The translations under genes and the position numbers were made by a program. A stretch of 38,971 nt of DNA. It comes from Paracoccaceae bacterium. GTDB lineage: Bacteria > Pseudomonadota > Alphaproteobacteria > Rhodobacterales > Rhodobacteraceae. The notes beneath the pieces are model-generated. The model made no database searches, was not told the origin of the DNA, and saw only the letters and a program-made list of their open reading frames with translations. The stretch's first letter is position 1. Each line of letters begins with the position of its first letter. The DNA lies in assembly GCA_020629115.1 (NCBI GenBank), contig JAHDDY010000007.1:9064-48034 (forward strand). Direction: 5' to 3'. Positions 1-8,089 of the stretch are shown here, one piece after another.

Positions 1-948
1 ATACCGGCGCATCTGGCCTACTGGGCCGCCTTCGTCGGCGTGTGCGGCCACGCGTCGTCCGAGTTCTTCGCCGTCCTGTCGGGCGTGGCGGGGCCGGAGG
101 CGTCGGTCTGGCGCTACGTCATCGGGGCGGCGGGGCTGGTGGTCTGGGCGTTGCTGACCCCCGGGGCGCGCGACCTGACGGCCCCGCTGCGCGATGCGCC
201 GGTGCGGTTCGTGCTGCTCTCGCTCATGGGGGTGACGGGGGCGTATCTCGCCTTCCACTGGTCGCTCGATTTCGCCTCCGTGGTGCAGGTCGCGACCCTG
301 GTCACGACCATCCCTATCTTCGTGGGCCTGAGCAACTACGCCATCAACGGCGTCCCGCTCTCGGGCGTGAAGGTCGCGACCGGCATCCTGGCGACGCTGG
401 GGGTCTTCGTGCTGCTGACGGACGGGTATCTCGTCGATCTGGCGGGGGAGGGCGGGCGCTCGCTCTTCGGCGTCTTCCTCGCCCTCGTCTGCGCGGCGCT
501 GGCGGCGGTATACTCGGTGCTGGTCAAGCCCTTCATCGCCGCGCACGGCGCGCTGACGGTCACCACGTCGTCGCTCGTCATCGGCGCGGCGGGGCTGTGG
601 GTGACGGTGGGCCTCGGCTGGGGCGTCTGGGTGAACCCCGCGACCCTGTTCGACCGGCCCGCGGGCGAGGCCGGCTCGCTGCTGACGCTGGGACTGTGGA
701 ACACGACCGTCACGCAGGTCCTGTGGATCGGGGGGCTGGCGGCGGCGGCGGACATCACCCGCGCGTCCTACCTGTTCTTCCTGAAGCCCGTCATCGCGGC
801 GGGGCTGGCCCTGGCGATCCTGTCGCAGCCGATCACGGGGCTTCAGATGCTCGCCATCGCGCTCGTGCTGGGCTGCGTGGCGATCGAGATGGCCTGGCCG
901 CGCCTGTCCCCCGCCCGGGGCGAAGCGGCGAAGGGAGAGGCACGATGA
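1..948 (+). CDS. DMT-superfamily (EamA-type) transporter, 5' end outside the window
   Basis: The frame is open from base 1, so the true start lies upstream and the visible 315 codons lack the N-terminus. The protein is almost entirely hydrophobic, with about nine or ten membrane segments. It shows the two-fold EamA pattern: an arginine-containing segment near the start (SVWRYVIG), a mid-protein helix pair, and a second half ending in the segment SYLFFLKPVIAAGLALAI, followed by a short basic tail. The family exports metabolites or drugs at the inner membrane; the substrate cannot be deduced. The stop codon overlaps the next gene in an ATGA arrangement, so the two are probably cotranslated. Family assignment is fairly sure; specific function is unknown. 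Confidence 0.8.
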   Translation: MPAHLAYWAAFVGVCGHASSEFFAVLSGVAGPEASVWRYVIGAAGLVVWALLTPGARDLTAPLRDAPVRFVLLSLMGVTGAYLAFHWSLDFASVVQVATLVTTIPIFVGLSNYAINGVPLSGVKVATGILATLGVFVLLTDGYLVDLAGEGGRSLFGVFLALVCAALAAVYSVLVKPFIAAHGALTVTTSSLVIGAAGLWVTVGLGWGVWVNPATLFDRPAGEAGSLLTLGLWNTTVTQVLWIGGLAAAADITRASYLFFLKPVIAAGLALAILSQPITGLQMLAIALVLGCVAIEMAWPRLSPARGEAAKGEAR

Positions 949-1946
949 GCGCACCGCGCGTTTTCAAGGTCGGGGACCCGGCGCTGACGAAGGCCCCTGC
1001 GCCGACGGCGATCGAGGAGGACCCGACCCTGCCGCCGGAGGAGGCGTTCGCCACGCCGCCGCCCCGCTTCTCCGCCTTCCGCGCGCTGGTCTGGTCGGCG
1101 CTGCTGGGGCTGATCGTCCTGTCGCTGTCGGCGGCGGCGTGGGAGCTGTTCACGTCCATGGCCGCGCGCAACGTCTGGCTGGGGCGGCTGGTGCTCGCGC
1201 TGCTGGCCATCGTGGTGGCTGGGCTGATGCTCTTCGTCTTTCGGGAGCTGGCCGCCGTGTCGCGCATCGAGACGGTGGACGATATCCGCCGCCGGGCGCG
1301 CGACGCCTGGGAGGCGGACGACCGCTGGATCGCGGAGCAGGTGCGGGGCGAGCTGGACGGTCTCTACCGCCGCCGCGAGGATGTGGACCGTGCGCGCGAG
1401 GCCATCGCGATGCGCAGGGACGACGCTCCCGACGCCGCCACGCTGCTGACGCTGGTGGAGACCGAGACGATGCGCCCGCTCGACGCAAGGGCGGCCGATT
1501 CGGTGCGGCGCGCGGCGCAGCGGGTGGCGGCGGCGACCGCGCTGCTGCCCTCGGGCGTGCTCGACGCGGTGGCGGTCCTGTATCTCAACGTGCGCATGGT
1601 GCGCGAGGTGGCGGTGGTCTACGGCGGGCGGGCCGGGTGGCTCGGCTCGTGGCGGCTGCTGCGGCAGGTGATCGTGCATCTGGCGGCGACCGGGATGATC
1701 GCGCTGGGCGACGATTTCTTCAGCGCCATCCTCGGCGGCGGGGCGCTGGCCAAGCTGTCGCGCCGGGCGGGCGAAGGGGCCATCAACGGCGCGCTCACCG
1801 CCCGGATCGGCATCGCGGCGATGGAGGTCTGCCGCCCGCTGCCCTTCCGCGCGCTACCCAAGCCCAGCCTGCGCAGCGTCGCCGCCAGCGCCCTGACGCG
1901 CTTCCGCGAGGGGGCGAAGGGCTATAGTGAAACGCGATCAGGTTGA
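945..1946 (+). CDS. UPF0283 (YcjF-like) inner-membrane protein, TIGR01620/DUF697 type
   Basis: This 333-residue protein starts at an ATG overlapping the upstream stop (ATGA), with GGGAGAGG just before it. It has a proline-rich cytoplasmic N-terminus (about 1-50), two membrane helices (about 52-75 and 82-105), a charged helical middle (DDIRRRARDAWEADDRWIAE), and a C-terminal region with the pattern LPSGVLDAVAVLYLN typical of UPF0283/YcjF proteins. The molecular role is unknown; relatives are often next to the GTPase-like ycjX gene, which may lie upstream of the window. The last codons (SETRSG and stop) are contributed by the palindromic repeat at 1922-2017, so the natural C-terminus has been rewritten by that element. 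Confidence 0.85.
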   Translation: MSAPRVFKVGDPALTKAPAPTAIEEDPTLPPEEAFATPPPRFSAFRALVWSALLGLIVLSLSAAAWELFTSMAARNVWLGRLVLALLAIVVAGLMLFVFRELAAVSRIETVDDIRRRARDAWEADDRWIAEQVRGELDGLYRRREDVDRAREAIAMRRDDAPDAATLLTLVETETMRPLDARAADSVRRAAQRVAAATALLPSGVLDAVAVLYLNVRMVREVAVVYGGRAGWLGSWRLLRQVIVHLAATGMIALGDDFFSAILGGGALAKLSRRAGEGAINGALTARIGIAAMEVCRPLPFRALPKPSLRSVAASALTRFREGAKGYSETRSG

Positions 1947-2017
1947 GCCACAGAGCGTCAGGAAATGCGCACGTCTTGGCGCAATTCCTGACCCGACTTG
2001 ATCGCGTTTCACTCTAG
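1922..2017. repeat. Long intergenic palindrome between convergent genes
   Basis: The outer arms AGTGAAACGCGATCA (1926-1940) and TGATCGCGTTTCACT (1999-2013) pair perfectly over 15 bp, and extend to 1922 and 2017 with one mismatch. A second stem nests inside: GTCAGGAAATGCG (1957-1969) with CGCAATTCCTGAC (1980-1992), one mismatch. The element spans the stop of the UPF0283 gene (plus strand) and abuts the TAG of the PEP-CTERM gene (minus strand, 2014-2016). It could act as a bidirectional terminator, but it has no U-tract and its size and nesting look more like a dispersed palindromic repeat. Confidence 0.8.
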
Positions 2018-2667
2018 CGCGCCCGTCGCCAGCCGAACAGGCCGGCCAGCGCGACGAGCGCGAGGGGCAGGGGTTCGGGCACGCCGCCCGTGCGGGTCAG
2101 GCTGACGGTGTCGATCAGGCCGCCGAGGGTGTTCTCGATCCCCTCGGCCCGGAAGGAGAGCCGCCGGGTCGAGCCGTCCTCCGCCACGAACAGCGGCACC
2201 GAATGCTCGATCCAGCCATTCGCGCCGACGCCGTTCGCCGTGTCCACCAGATCGGAGAACAGCGTGCTGCCCGCGTCGAAATAGACGCCGATGGTGTTGT
2301 CGTTCGCCCGGTTCGTGCGCGCCTGATAGGCGTAGGTGAGCAGGTATTCGCCCGCGTCGAGGTTCGTCAGCGTCCGCGTCATGGCCGAATTGGATTGCCC
2401 CCTGGGGCCGATGCCGCCGTTGCGGTGGTCGCTGTCCAGCTCGATGAACTGGTTGCCGGAATGGGCGGTGGTCACGCCGCCGGAGGTCTGGATCTCGATG
2501 CCGTTGCCCTGGGTGGCCCGCCACGCGCCGTTCGAGATCTGGTTGTAGACCTGCCACGGGCGCGTGTTCACCGTGCTCTCGAAATCGTCGGCGAAGATGG
2601 TCCCGGCATGTCCCTGGGCGGTGGTGCACAGGGACAGAAGGGCGGCGAGGGCTAGGGGATGACGCAT
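2014..2667 (-). CDS. PEP-CTERM sorting-domain surface protein
   Basis: This 217-residue protein has a cleavable signal peptide (about residues 1-21, cleavage after AQGHA). Its beta-rich body reads like a carbohydrate-binding or jelly-roll domain (FADDFEST, HSGNQFIELDS, DTVSLTRTGG). The C-terminal sorting tail starts at residue 196 with VPEP, followed by a hydrophobic helix and a basic RRAR end. The PEP-CTERM tripartite tail is known to be recognised by exosortase (EpsH/XrtA) for export to the surface or extracellular matrix; no exosortase gene is in this window. GGAGG lies six bases before the ATG, which supports this start. A small hairpin sits just upstream. The ligand is unknown. Confidence 0.85.
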   Translation of the reverse strand: MRHPLALAALLSLCTTAQGHAGTIFADDFESTVNTRPWQVYNQISNGAWRATQGNGIEIQTSGGVTTAHSGNQFIELDSDHRNGGIGPRGQSNSAMTRTLTNLDAGEYLLTYAYQARTNRANDNTIGVYFDAGSTLFSDLVDTANGVGANGWIEHSVPLFVAEDGSTRRLSFRAEGIENTLGGLIDTVSLTRTGGVPEPLPLALVALAGLFGWRRAR

Positions 2668-2678
2668 CGGAACCTCCG

Positions 2679-2698
2679 GGAGAGTACGCTCTCCTTTT
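2679..2698. other. Short hairpin with U-tract upstream of the PEP-CTERM gene
   Basis: GGAGAG (2679-2684) and CTCTCC (2689-2694) flank a TACG tetraloop and are followed by TTTT on the plus strand. In the plus direction it resembles a weak intrinsic terminator. In the minus direction it sits in the leader of the PEP-CTERM gene, immediately before its GGAGG ribosome-binding site. Its role is uncertain. Confidence 0.35.
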
Positions 2699-2731
2699 AC
2701 CCCGATGCCCTCACTACGGGTTTAACGCCAA

Positions 2732-5700
2732 CTACAGTCCCGGCGGTCGGCGCAGGTCGAGGGTGAGGGGGAAGGCCGGGTGCGGGCGTTCGGCAGACGG
2801 CTCGTAGCGTCCCGGCGTGTGCCCGTGGTGCTGGAACCGGGCGAGGCGGCGCGATTCCGCCTCGTTGCCGTTGACCGGAAAGGTCTCGTGGCTCAGCCCG
2901 CCCGGATGGGCGACGTGGTAGACGCAGCCGCCCAGCGCCTTGCCCGTCCAGGTGTCGTATATGTCGAAGGTCAGCGGCGCGTCCACCGGCAGGACGGGGT
3001 GCAGCGAGAGGGGCGGCTTCCACGCCTTGTAGCGCACGCCCGCCACCGCCTCGCCGTTCGTGCCCGTCGGCTGCATCGGCACCGGGCGACCGTTGCACGT
3101 CACCGCATAGCGCGCGGGGTCGGCGGCCTTGAGCGTTACCTGCACCCGCTCGGCGCTGCTGTCGGTATAGCGCACCGTGCCGCCGATGGCCCCGGTCTCG
3201 CCCAGCACGTGCCACGGCTCCAGCGCCTGGCGCACCTCCAGCGTCATGCCCTCGTAGGTCACCTCGCCGCAGAACGGGAAGCGGAACTCGGCCTGCGCCT
3301 CGTACCATTCGGGGCGCATGTCGAACCCGTGCGCCTTTAGGTCGCCCAGCACGTCGAGGAAATCGGCCCAGACGTAATGCGGCAGCATGAAGCGGTCGTT
3401 CAGCGCCGTGCCCCAGCGGGTGAACGTCCCCTCGATCGGGTCGTCCCACAGCCGGGCGACGATGGCCCGGATCAGAAGCTGCTGCGCGAGGCTCATACGC
3501 GGGTCGGGCGGCATCTCGAAGCCGCGGAACTCTACGAGGCCGAGGCGTCCGGTGGGGCCGTCCGGCGAGTAGAGCTTGTCGATGCAGATCTCCGCGCGGT
3601 GGGTGTTGCCGGTCACGTCGATCAGCAGGTTGCGGAACAGGCGATCCACCAGCCACGGCTCAGGCGCGTCCCCCTCGCCCGGCAGCGGCACCTGCGCCAT
3701 GGCGATCTCCAGCTCGTAGAGCGCGTCCATGCGCCCCTCGTCGATGCGTGGGGCCTGGCTGGTCGGGCCGATGAACAGGCCGGAGAACAGGTAGGACAGC
3801 GACGGATGCCTCTGCCAGTACAGCACGAGGCTGGCCAGCAGGTCGGGGCGGCGCAGGAACGGGCTGTCGAGCGGGGTCGCCCCGCCCACGACGACGTGGT
3901 TGCCGCCCCCCGTGCCCGTATGCCGCCCGTCAACCATGAACTTGTCGGCCCCGAGCCGGCATTGCCGGGCATCCTCGTAGACGCCCTCCGTGATGGCGAC
4001 GCACTCGTCCCAGGTGGCGGCGGGGTGGATGTTCACCTCCAGCACGCCGGGGTCGGGGGCCACGCGGATGACGTTGACGCGCGCATCGTGCGGCGGAGCG
4101 TAGCCCTCGATATGGATCGGCAGGCCCACCTCGGCGGCGGCCTCCTCGGCGGCGGCGATCAGGTCGAGATAGTCCTCGAATTCCTCGACCGGGGGCATGA
4201 AGACGCACAGCCGCCCGTCGCGCGGCTCGACCGACAGGGCCGTGCGGACCTCGCCGCCCACCTCGCCGACGGATTGCTCCACCCGCTCCTGCACCGGGCC
4301 GCCGGGGGTAAAGGACGCGCGGGCCTGCTCGCGGTCTGCGCGCCTGGCCTCTGCGGTCGGCCTGTCCGCGGCATCCATGCGGCGGCGTTCGTAGTCCGGC
4401 AGGTCGCCGCGCGGCACGGTAGGGTCGCCCGTGTAGACGTGTGGATATTGGGTCGGGGGGACATGCGGCAGCGAGCCGAGGGGCAGGCGGTAGCCGACCG
4501 GGCTGTCCCCCGGCACGAGGTAAATGTGACCGCGCCGCGCGGTCCAGCGCTCCGACCGCCACGACCGTCCCGTCGCCTTCGACTGCCATGCCTGCACCGG
4601 CAGGATGTAGCCCGACGGCTGCGTCAGGCCGCGCGCGAACACCTTCGCGATGCGCGTGCGCTCCTCCGGGTCGTCCAGCTTGGAATTCTCGGGCGTCACG
4701 TTCTCGGGCAGGTTGCCCTCCTTGATGACCCACTCTGCGGGGTCCTCGTAGGCGGGCTGCACCATTTCGGACGCGATGCCCAGGTTGCGCGCCATGGCCG
4801 ATAGCAGCGCCTCGGCATCCTCCTTCTTCGCGCCCGTCTCGGCATCCTCGGGCGCGACAAGCTCCCCGTCGCGCCAGATCGGCTTGCCGTCCTTGCGCCA
4901 GTAGAGCGAGAGGGTCCAGCGAGGCAGGGTCTCGCCGGGATACCACTTGCCCTGCCCGTAATGCAGGAAGCCCCCCGGGGCGAAGCGCTCGCGCAGGCGG
5001 CGGATGAGCGTATCGGCCAGCGCGCGCTTGGCCGGGCCGACCGCGCCGGAATTCCACTCGTCGCTCTCGAAATCGTCGATGGAGACGAAGGTCGGCTCGC
5101 CGCCCATGGTCAGGCGCACGTCGCCCGCCTCAAGCGCGGCGTCCACCTTGTGCCCCAGCGCATCGAGCGCCTGCCACGATTCCTCGGAGAACGGCTTCGT
5201 GATGCGCGGATGTTCGGCCACGCGGGTCACGCTCATGTCGAAATTGAAATCGACCTCGGCATAGCTCGCCACCCCGGCGATGGGCGCGGCATTGGCGTAA
5301 TGCGGCGTTGCGGCGAGCGGGATGTGGCTCTCCCCCGCCAGCAGGCCGGACGTGGAATCGAGGCCGACCCAGCCCGCGCCGGGCAGGTACACTTCCGTCC
5401 AGGCGTGCAGATCGGTAAAGTCCACCTCCGTCCCCGACGGCCCGTCCAGCGCCTTCAGGTCCGGCTTGAGCTGGATCAGGTAGCCCGACACGAACCGCGC
5501 CGCGAAGCCCAGATGCCGCAGCGCGTTGATGAGCAGCCACGCCGAATCCCGGCAGGATGCCGTCCCCCGCTCCAGCGTCTCCTCCGGCGTCTGGACGCCC
5601 GCCTCCATGCGGATGACGTAGCCGGTCTCGTCCGCGACCTTGCGATTGAGCATGACGAGGAAGTCGATGGTCTGCATCGGCTCGCGCGGCACCCTGGCGA

Positions 5701-6091
5701 GAAAGGCGGCGAGGCGCGGGCCGGGCGGTTCGGCGTGGCGGTAGACGGCCAGGTCGTCCAGAATCGCGTCGGGGTAGGCGAACGGCCATTCCTTCGCGTC
5801 GTCCTCGATGAAGAAGTCGAAGGGGTTGTAGACGGACATGTCGGCCGTCAGGTCCACCTCGACCCTGAACTCGCGCACCGGCTCCGGAAAGACGACCCGG
5901 GCGAGCCAGTTGCCGTAGATGTCCTGCTGGTGGTTGATGAAATGCGGCTCCGGCCCGACGCGAAGCGAATGCGAGACGACCCGGGTCCGCGAATGGGCCG
6001 CCGGGCGCAGGCGGATGACCTGCGGCCCCAGCGTCACGGGCCGGTCGTAGCGGTAATGGGTCAGGTGATGGATGCTCGCTTGAATGGCCAT
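2732..6091 (-). CDS. Large transglutaminase-like / DUF2126 protein
   Basis: This 1119-residue protein starts with a bacterial transglutaminase N-terminal beta domain (about 1-100, beginning [17 protein letters not shown]). A papain-like transglutaminase core follows, with the full catalytic triad: Cys180 (TASCRDSAW), His229 ([11 protein letters not shown]) and Asp245 (GLDSTSGL). From about residue 310 to the end it is DUF2126, with MGGEPTFVS near the start and the glycine-rich [12 protein letters not shown] further on. The length fits the known fused family. Relatives often neighbour alpha-E and circularly permuted ATP-grasp genes and are suspected of peptide modification or ligation; those partners are absent here. 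No signal peptide is seen, so the protein is probably cytoplasmic. Domain calls are firm; the substrate is unknown. Confidence 0.9.
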   Translation of the reverse strand: MAIQASIHHLTHYRYDRPVTLGPQVIRLRPAAHSRTRVVSHSLRVGPEPHFINHQQDIYGNWLARVVFPEPVREFRVEVDLTADMSVYNPFDFFIEDDAKEWPFAYPDAILDDLAVYRHAEPPGPRLAAFLARVPREPMQTIDFLVMLNRKVADETGYVIRMEAGVQTPEETLERGTASCRDSAWLLINALRHLGFAARFVSGYLIQLKPDLKALDGPSGTEVDFTDLHAWTEVYLPGAGWVGLDSTSGLLAGESHIPLAATPHYANAAPIAGVASYAEVDFNFDMSVTRVAEHPRITKPFSEESWQALDALGHKVDAALEAGDVRLTMGGEPTFVSIDDFESDEWNSGAVGPAKRALADTLIRRLRERFAPGGFLHYGQGKWYPGETLPRWTLSLYWRKDGKPIWRDGELVAPEDAETGAKKEDAEALLSAMARNLGIASEMVQPAYEDPAEWVIKEGNLPENVTPENSKLDDPEERTRIAKVFARGLTQPSGYILPVQAWQSKATGRSWRSERWTARRGHIYLVPGDSPVGYRLPLGSLPHVPPTQYPHVYTGDPTVPRGDLPDYERRRMDAADRPTAEARRADREQARASFTPGGPVQERVEQSVGEVGGEVRTALSVEPRDGRLCVFMPPVEEFEDYLDLIAAAEEAAAEVGLPIHIEGYAPPHDARVNVIRVAPDPGVLEVNIHPAATWDECVAITEGVYEDARQCRLGADKFMVDGRHTGTGGGNHVVVGGATPLDSPFLRRPDLLASLVLYWQRHPSLSYLFSGLFIGPTSQAPRIDEGRMDALYELEIAMAQVPLPGEGDAPEPWLVDRLFRNLLIDVTGNTHRAEICIDKLYSPDGPTGRLGLVEFRGFEMPPDPRMSLAQQLLIRAIVARLWDDPIEGTFTRWGTALNDRFMLPHYVWADFLDVLGDLKAHGFDMRPEWYEAQAEFRFPFCGEVTYEGMTLEVRQALEPWHVLGETGAIGGTVRYTDSSAERVQVTLKAADPARYAVTCNGRPVPMQPTGTNGEAVAGVRYKAWKPPLSLHPVLPVDAPLTFDIYDTWTGKALGGCVYHVAHPGGLSHETFPVNGNEAESRRLARFQHHGHTPGRYEPSAERPHPAFPLTLDLRRPPGL

Positions 6092-6334
6092 GCCGGTCCG
6101 ATCCTGGCTGCGTGAAAATCCTGTATGCGGTGCAACATAGCCCGCCGGCCGTGTCGGCGTAAGGGGGTCGCGCGATGTATTCGTCGATCGGGCCTCGCGG
6201 CGGGCTGGGTTGCGGTGTTAACTCAAGGTGCTGAAAATGCTGGTTAATATGGGAGAATTAACCACGACCGTGAAGGCATCTTTTATCATTCGAGGGCTTT
6301 TTTAGGTCCTCCAATCGACTTCCTGCCCCCGGTG
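6092..6334. promoter_or_regulatory. AT-rich intergenic region with a TGGTTAAT dyad
   Basis: The stretch between the DUF2126 gene and the small gene at 6335 is markedly richer in AT than its surroundings. It contains a perfect dyad, TGGTTAAT (6241-6248) and ATTAACCA (6257-6264), with an 8-base spacer. A possible promoter lies just before it: TTGCGG (6210-6215), 17 bases, GAAAAT (6233-6238). The dyad would then sit at the transcription start like an operator. The half-sites contain TTAA but are 10 bases apart, so this is not a canonical CtrA box (TTAA-N7-TTAA). Promoter activity is inferred only. Confidence 0.4.
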
Positions 6335-6655
6335 ATGACCATGACCCGACACGACGCCCCGATCCTGATGCCGCTGACCGACATGATGGAGGAGATCGCC
6401 CTTTCAAGCGCCGCCCTGCGCGAGCGCAGCATCGCCCTGCGGGAGATGAGCCGCGCGAGCCGGGAGCGGACGAAGAGGCATACGGACTGGCTCCGCCAGG
6501 CGCGGGCGCTGTCGGGGCGGCCGGTCGACCGCGCCGAGATCATGCAGATACTCGTGCATCGGCTCGCACCGTTCGATCCGGAGGGCGAGGAAGGAAGCGC
6601 CGTCGATCAGCCGCCGCCCCGCCGCCCCGCCCGCTCGACGCTCAGCGGATCGTAG
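6335..6655 (+). CDS. Small helical hypothetical protein
   Basis: This 106-residue protein is not recognised. Codon third positions are strongly GC-biased, as in the neighbouring real genes, which argues that it is coding. The first 60 residues look like a continuous amphipathic helix rich in Glu, Arg and Ala (EEIALSSAALRERSIALREM) and could form a coiled coil; the C-terminal 25 residues are proline- and arginine-rich. There is no signal peptide or membrane segment. The start is uncertain: GTG 6332, ATG 6335 and ATG 6341 are all possible and none has a good ribosome-binding site. Its 3' end overlaps the 3' end of the paaY gene by 49 bases on the opposite strand. Confidence 0.55.
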   Translation: MTMTRHDAPILMPLTDMMEEIALSSAALRERSIALREMSRASRERTKRHTDWLRQARALSGRPVDRAEIMQILVHRLAPFDPEGEEGSAVDQPPPRRPARSTLSGS

Positions 6656-7227
6656 GCGGGCGCGGTCGCGCGCCGGCGGTCCGGCTCCTCCTCCGCGAGC
6701 GGCTCGGCCCGGCGCAGCTTCTCCGGCGCGAGCCGGGCAAGGGACTGGTAGACGCCGGTCCCGCGCCGCTTCCAGTCGATCTCCTCCTCGCTCAGCGCAC
6801 GCAGCACCCGGGCGGGGGAACCGGCGATCATCTGCCCCGGCTCGAACGCCGCGCCCGCCTTGACGAAGGCCAGCGCCCCGACGATGCAGTCGCGCCCCAC
6901 GACCGCGCCGTCCATCACCACCGCGTTCATGCCCACCAGCGCATTCTCGCCGATATGGCAGCCGTGCAGCACCGCGCCATGGCCGATATGGCTGTCCGGT
7001 TCGAGGGTGACGTCCCTGTCCGGAAAGCTGTGGACGACGCAGGTCTCCTGCACGTTCGAGCCGCGCCCGATGCGGATGCGCCCGAAATCGCCCCGCAGCA
7101 CCGCGCCCGGGCCGACATAGCAATTCGCCCCGATCGCCACGTCCCCGATCACCACCGCCGCATCGTGGACGTAGGCCGACGGGTCGATCACCGGGACGAT
7201 GTCGTCATAGGCGTAGATCTGGGGCAT
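6607..7227 (-). CDS. paaY: PaaY-type gamma-carbonic-anhydrase-fold thioesterase
   Basis: This 206-residue protein is built from left-handed beta-helix hexapeptide repeats (about 15-140). It has the three metal-binding histidines of the gamma-carbonic anhydrase fold: His66 (CVVHSF), His83 and His88 (HIGHGAVLHG). The tail EEEIDWKRRGTGVYQ followed by RRAEPL matches PaaY rather than generic YrdA-like proteins. PaaY is known as a thioesterase that hydrolyses dead-end CoA esters of the phenylacetate pathway, which fits the paa operon starting 0.9 kb away. The last 20 or so residues are a low-complexity Arg/Gly tail overlapping the small gene on the other strand. GGAGCGG precedes the ATG. Confidence 0.88.
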   Translation of the reverse strand: MPQIYAYDDIVPVIDPSAYVHDAAVVIGDVAIGANCYVGPGAVLRGDFGRIRIGRGSNVQETCVVHSFPDRDVTLEPDSHIGHGAVLHGCHIGENALVGMNAVVMDGAVVGRDCIVGALAFVKAGAAFEPGQMIAGSPARVLRALSEEEIDWKRRGTGVYQSLARLAPEKLRRAEPLAEEEPDRRRATAPAYDPLSVERAGRRGGG

Positions 7228-7387
7228 GGCGCACCGCTCCGGCTGTTCCCGACGGGCGGAAGGGTAGGGGAGGCGGCGGCGGATTGACAGGGGGCGAACG
7301 TGGTTAGCACTTCGAAAAGGCTTGATCCGCTACCGTGTCGCTACACCATGTATCCACCGCGACGATCGTTCAGGAAAGGGGGCCATC

Positions 7388-7957
7388 ATGCTCATATCGA
7401 CACTTCTCGCAACACCGCGCCGCGCGGGCATTCTCGCTCTGCTGGCGGCGGGCGGCATCGGCTGGACGGGGGTCGCCTCCGCGCAATCCGTTCCCACCTT
7501 CGGCACCGTGACGCCCGCCCCGGTCATCAACTACGAGCGCGCGCCCGGCACCAACTCGCTCGCCGGCAACGACGCCCTGACCACGGTGCGCAACGTCGAT
7601 CGGACGGCGGCGGGGCTGTCGAACATCCGGCCCTATTGCGGCGAGGGTTTCACCGTCTCGCCCGCCGGCACGACCTGCGTGCCCGATGTCGCCGTGGTCG
7701 AGCCGGCCCCGGTGGTCCAGACCTACGTTCCCCCGCCGCAGCCCGTCGTGGTCCAGGCTCCGCCCCCGCCTCCCCCGCCGCCGGTCGCGCCCATCGCCGC
7801 CGCGCCGCCGGTCGTCGCGCCGGTGCCCATCGCGGCGGCGGGCCTGAGCAACACCGCTCTCGTCGCCGGCGGGGTCGGCGTTCTGGCGCTGGCCGGCATC
7901 GTGGCGCTGATCGCATCCGACAGCGATGACAGTTCGAGCACGACGACGACGCAGTAG
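7388..7957 (+). CDS. Secreted or membrane-anchored proline-rich protein
   Basis: This 189-residue protein is of unknown function. The ATG at 7388 is preferred over the upstream in-frame start at 7322 because GGAAAGGGGG precedes it and it begins a good signal peptide (about 1-36, ending VASAQS). The mature part has a short globular section with two cysteines (RPYCGEGFTVSPAGTTC), then a proline/valine-rich stretch with a run of eight prolines, then one membrane helix (about 152-178, ALVAGGVGVLALAGIVALIA). It ends in a polar tail of Asp, Ser and Thr. A TTGACA at 7284-7289 could be a -35 element, but no convincing -10 follows. It sits between paaY and the paa operon without an evident link to them. 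Confidence 0.75.
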   Translation: MLISTLLATPRRAGILALLAAGGIGWTGVASAQSVPTFGTVTPAPVINYERAPGTNSLAGNDALTTVRNVDRTAAGLSNIRPYCGEGFTVSPAGTTCVPDVAVVEPAPVVQTYVPPPQPVVVQAPPPPPPPPVAPIAAAPPVVAPVPIAAAGLSNTALVAGGVGVLALAGIVALIASDSDDSSSTTTTQ

Positions 7958-7974
7958 GGCTTCCGCTCCGCGAC

Positions 7975-8015
7975 ATGTTACAGGTCGAGGGTTCACGCCT
8001 TCCGGTCTGTAACAT
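7975..8015. promoter_or_regulatory. Inverted repeat upstream of the paa operon, candidate operator
   Basis: ATGTTACAG (7975-7983) and CTGTAACAT (8007-8015) form perfect 9-bp arms. Their starts are 32 bases apart, about three helical turns, so two dimer half-sites would face the same side of the DNA. The repeat lies just upstream of the putative -35 at 8021. No paa regulator gene (PaaX, PaaR) is in the window, so the binding protein is unknown. Confidence 0.5.
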
Positions 8016-8020
8016 TCTTC

Positions 8021-8049
8021 TTGTCGGTCCCGGGCGGACGGCCTATCTT
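8021..8049 (+). promoter_or_regulatory. Putative sigma-70-type promoter of the paa operon
   Basis: TTGTCG (8021-8026) and TATCTT (8044-8049) are separated by exactly 17 bases, about 40 bases before the paaJ start. Each hexamer matches the consensus at four positions. The position between the inverted repeat and the first gene makes it plausible; it has not been tested. Confidence 0.4.
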
Positions 8050-8089
8050 CCGTGCAGCGCGTCGGTCACGCGCCTGCGGGAGGGATGCC

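Noticed and set aside
6241-6264. TGGTTAAT dyad considered as a CtrA box
   Set aside because: The TTAA half-sites are 10 bases apart, not 7. It was kept only as an unassigned dyad.
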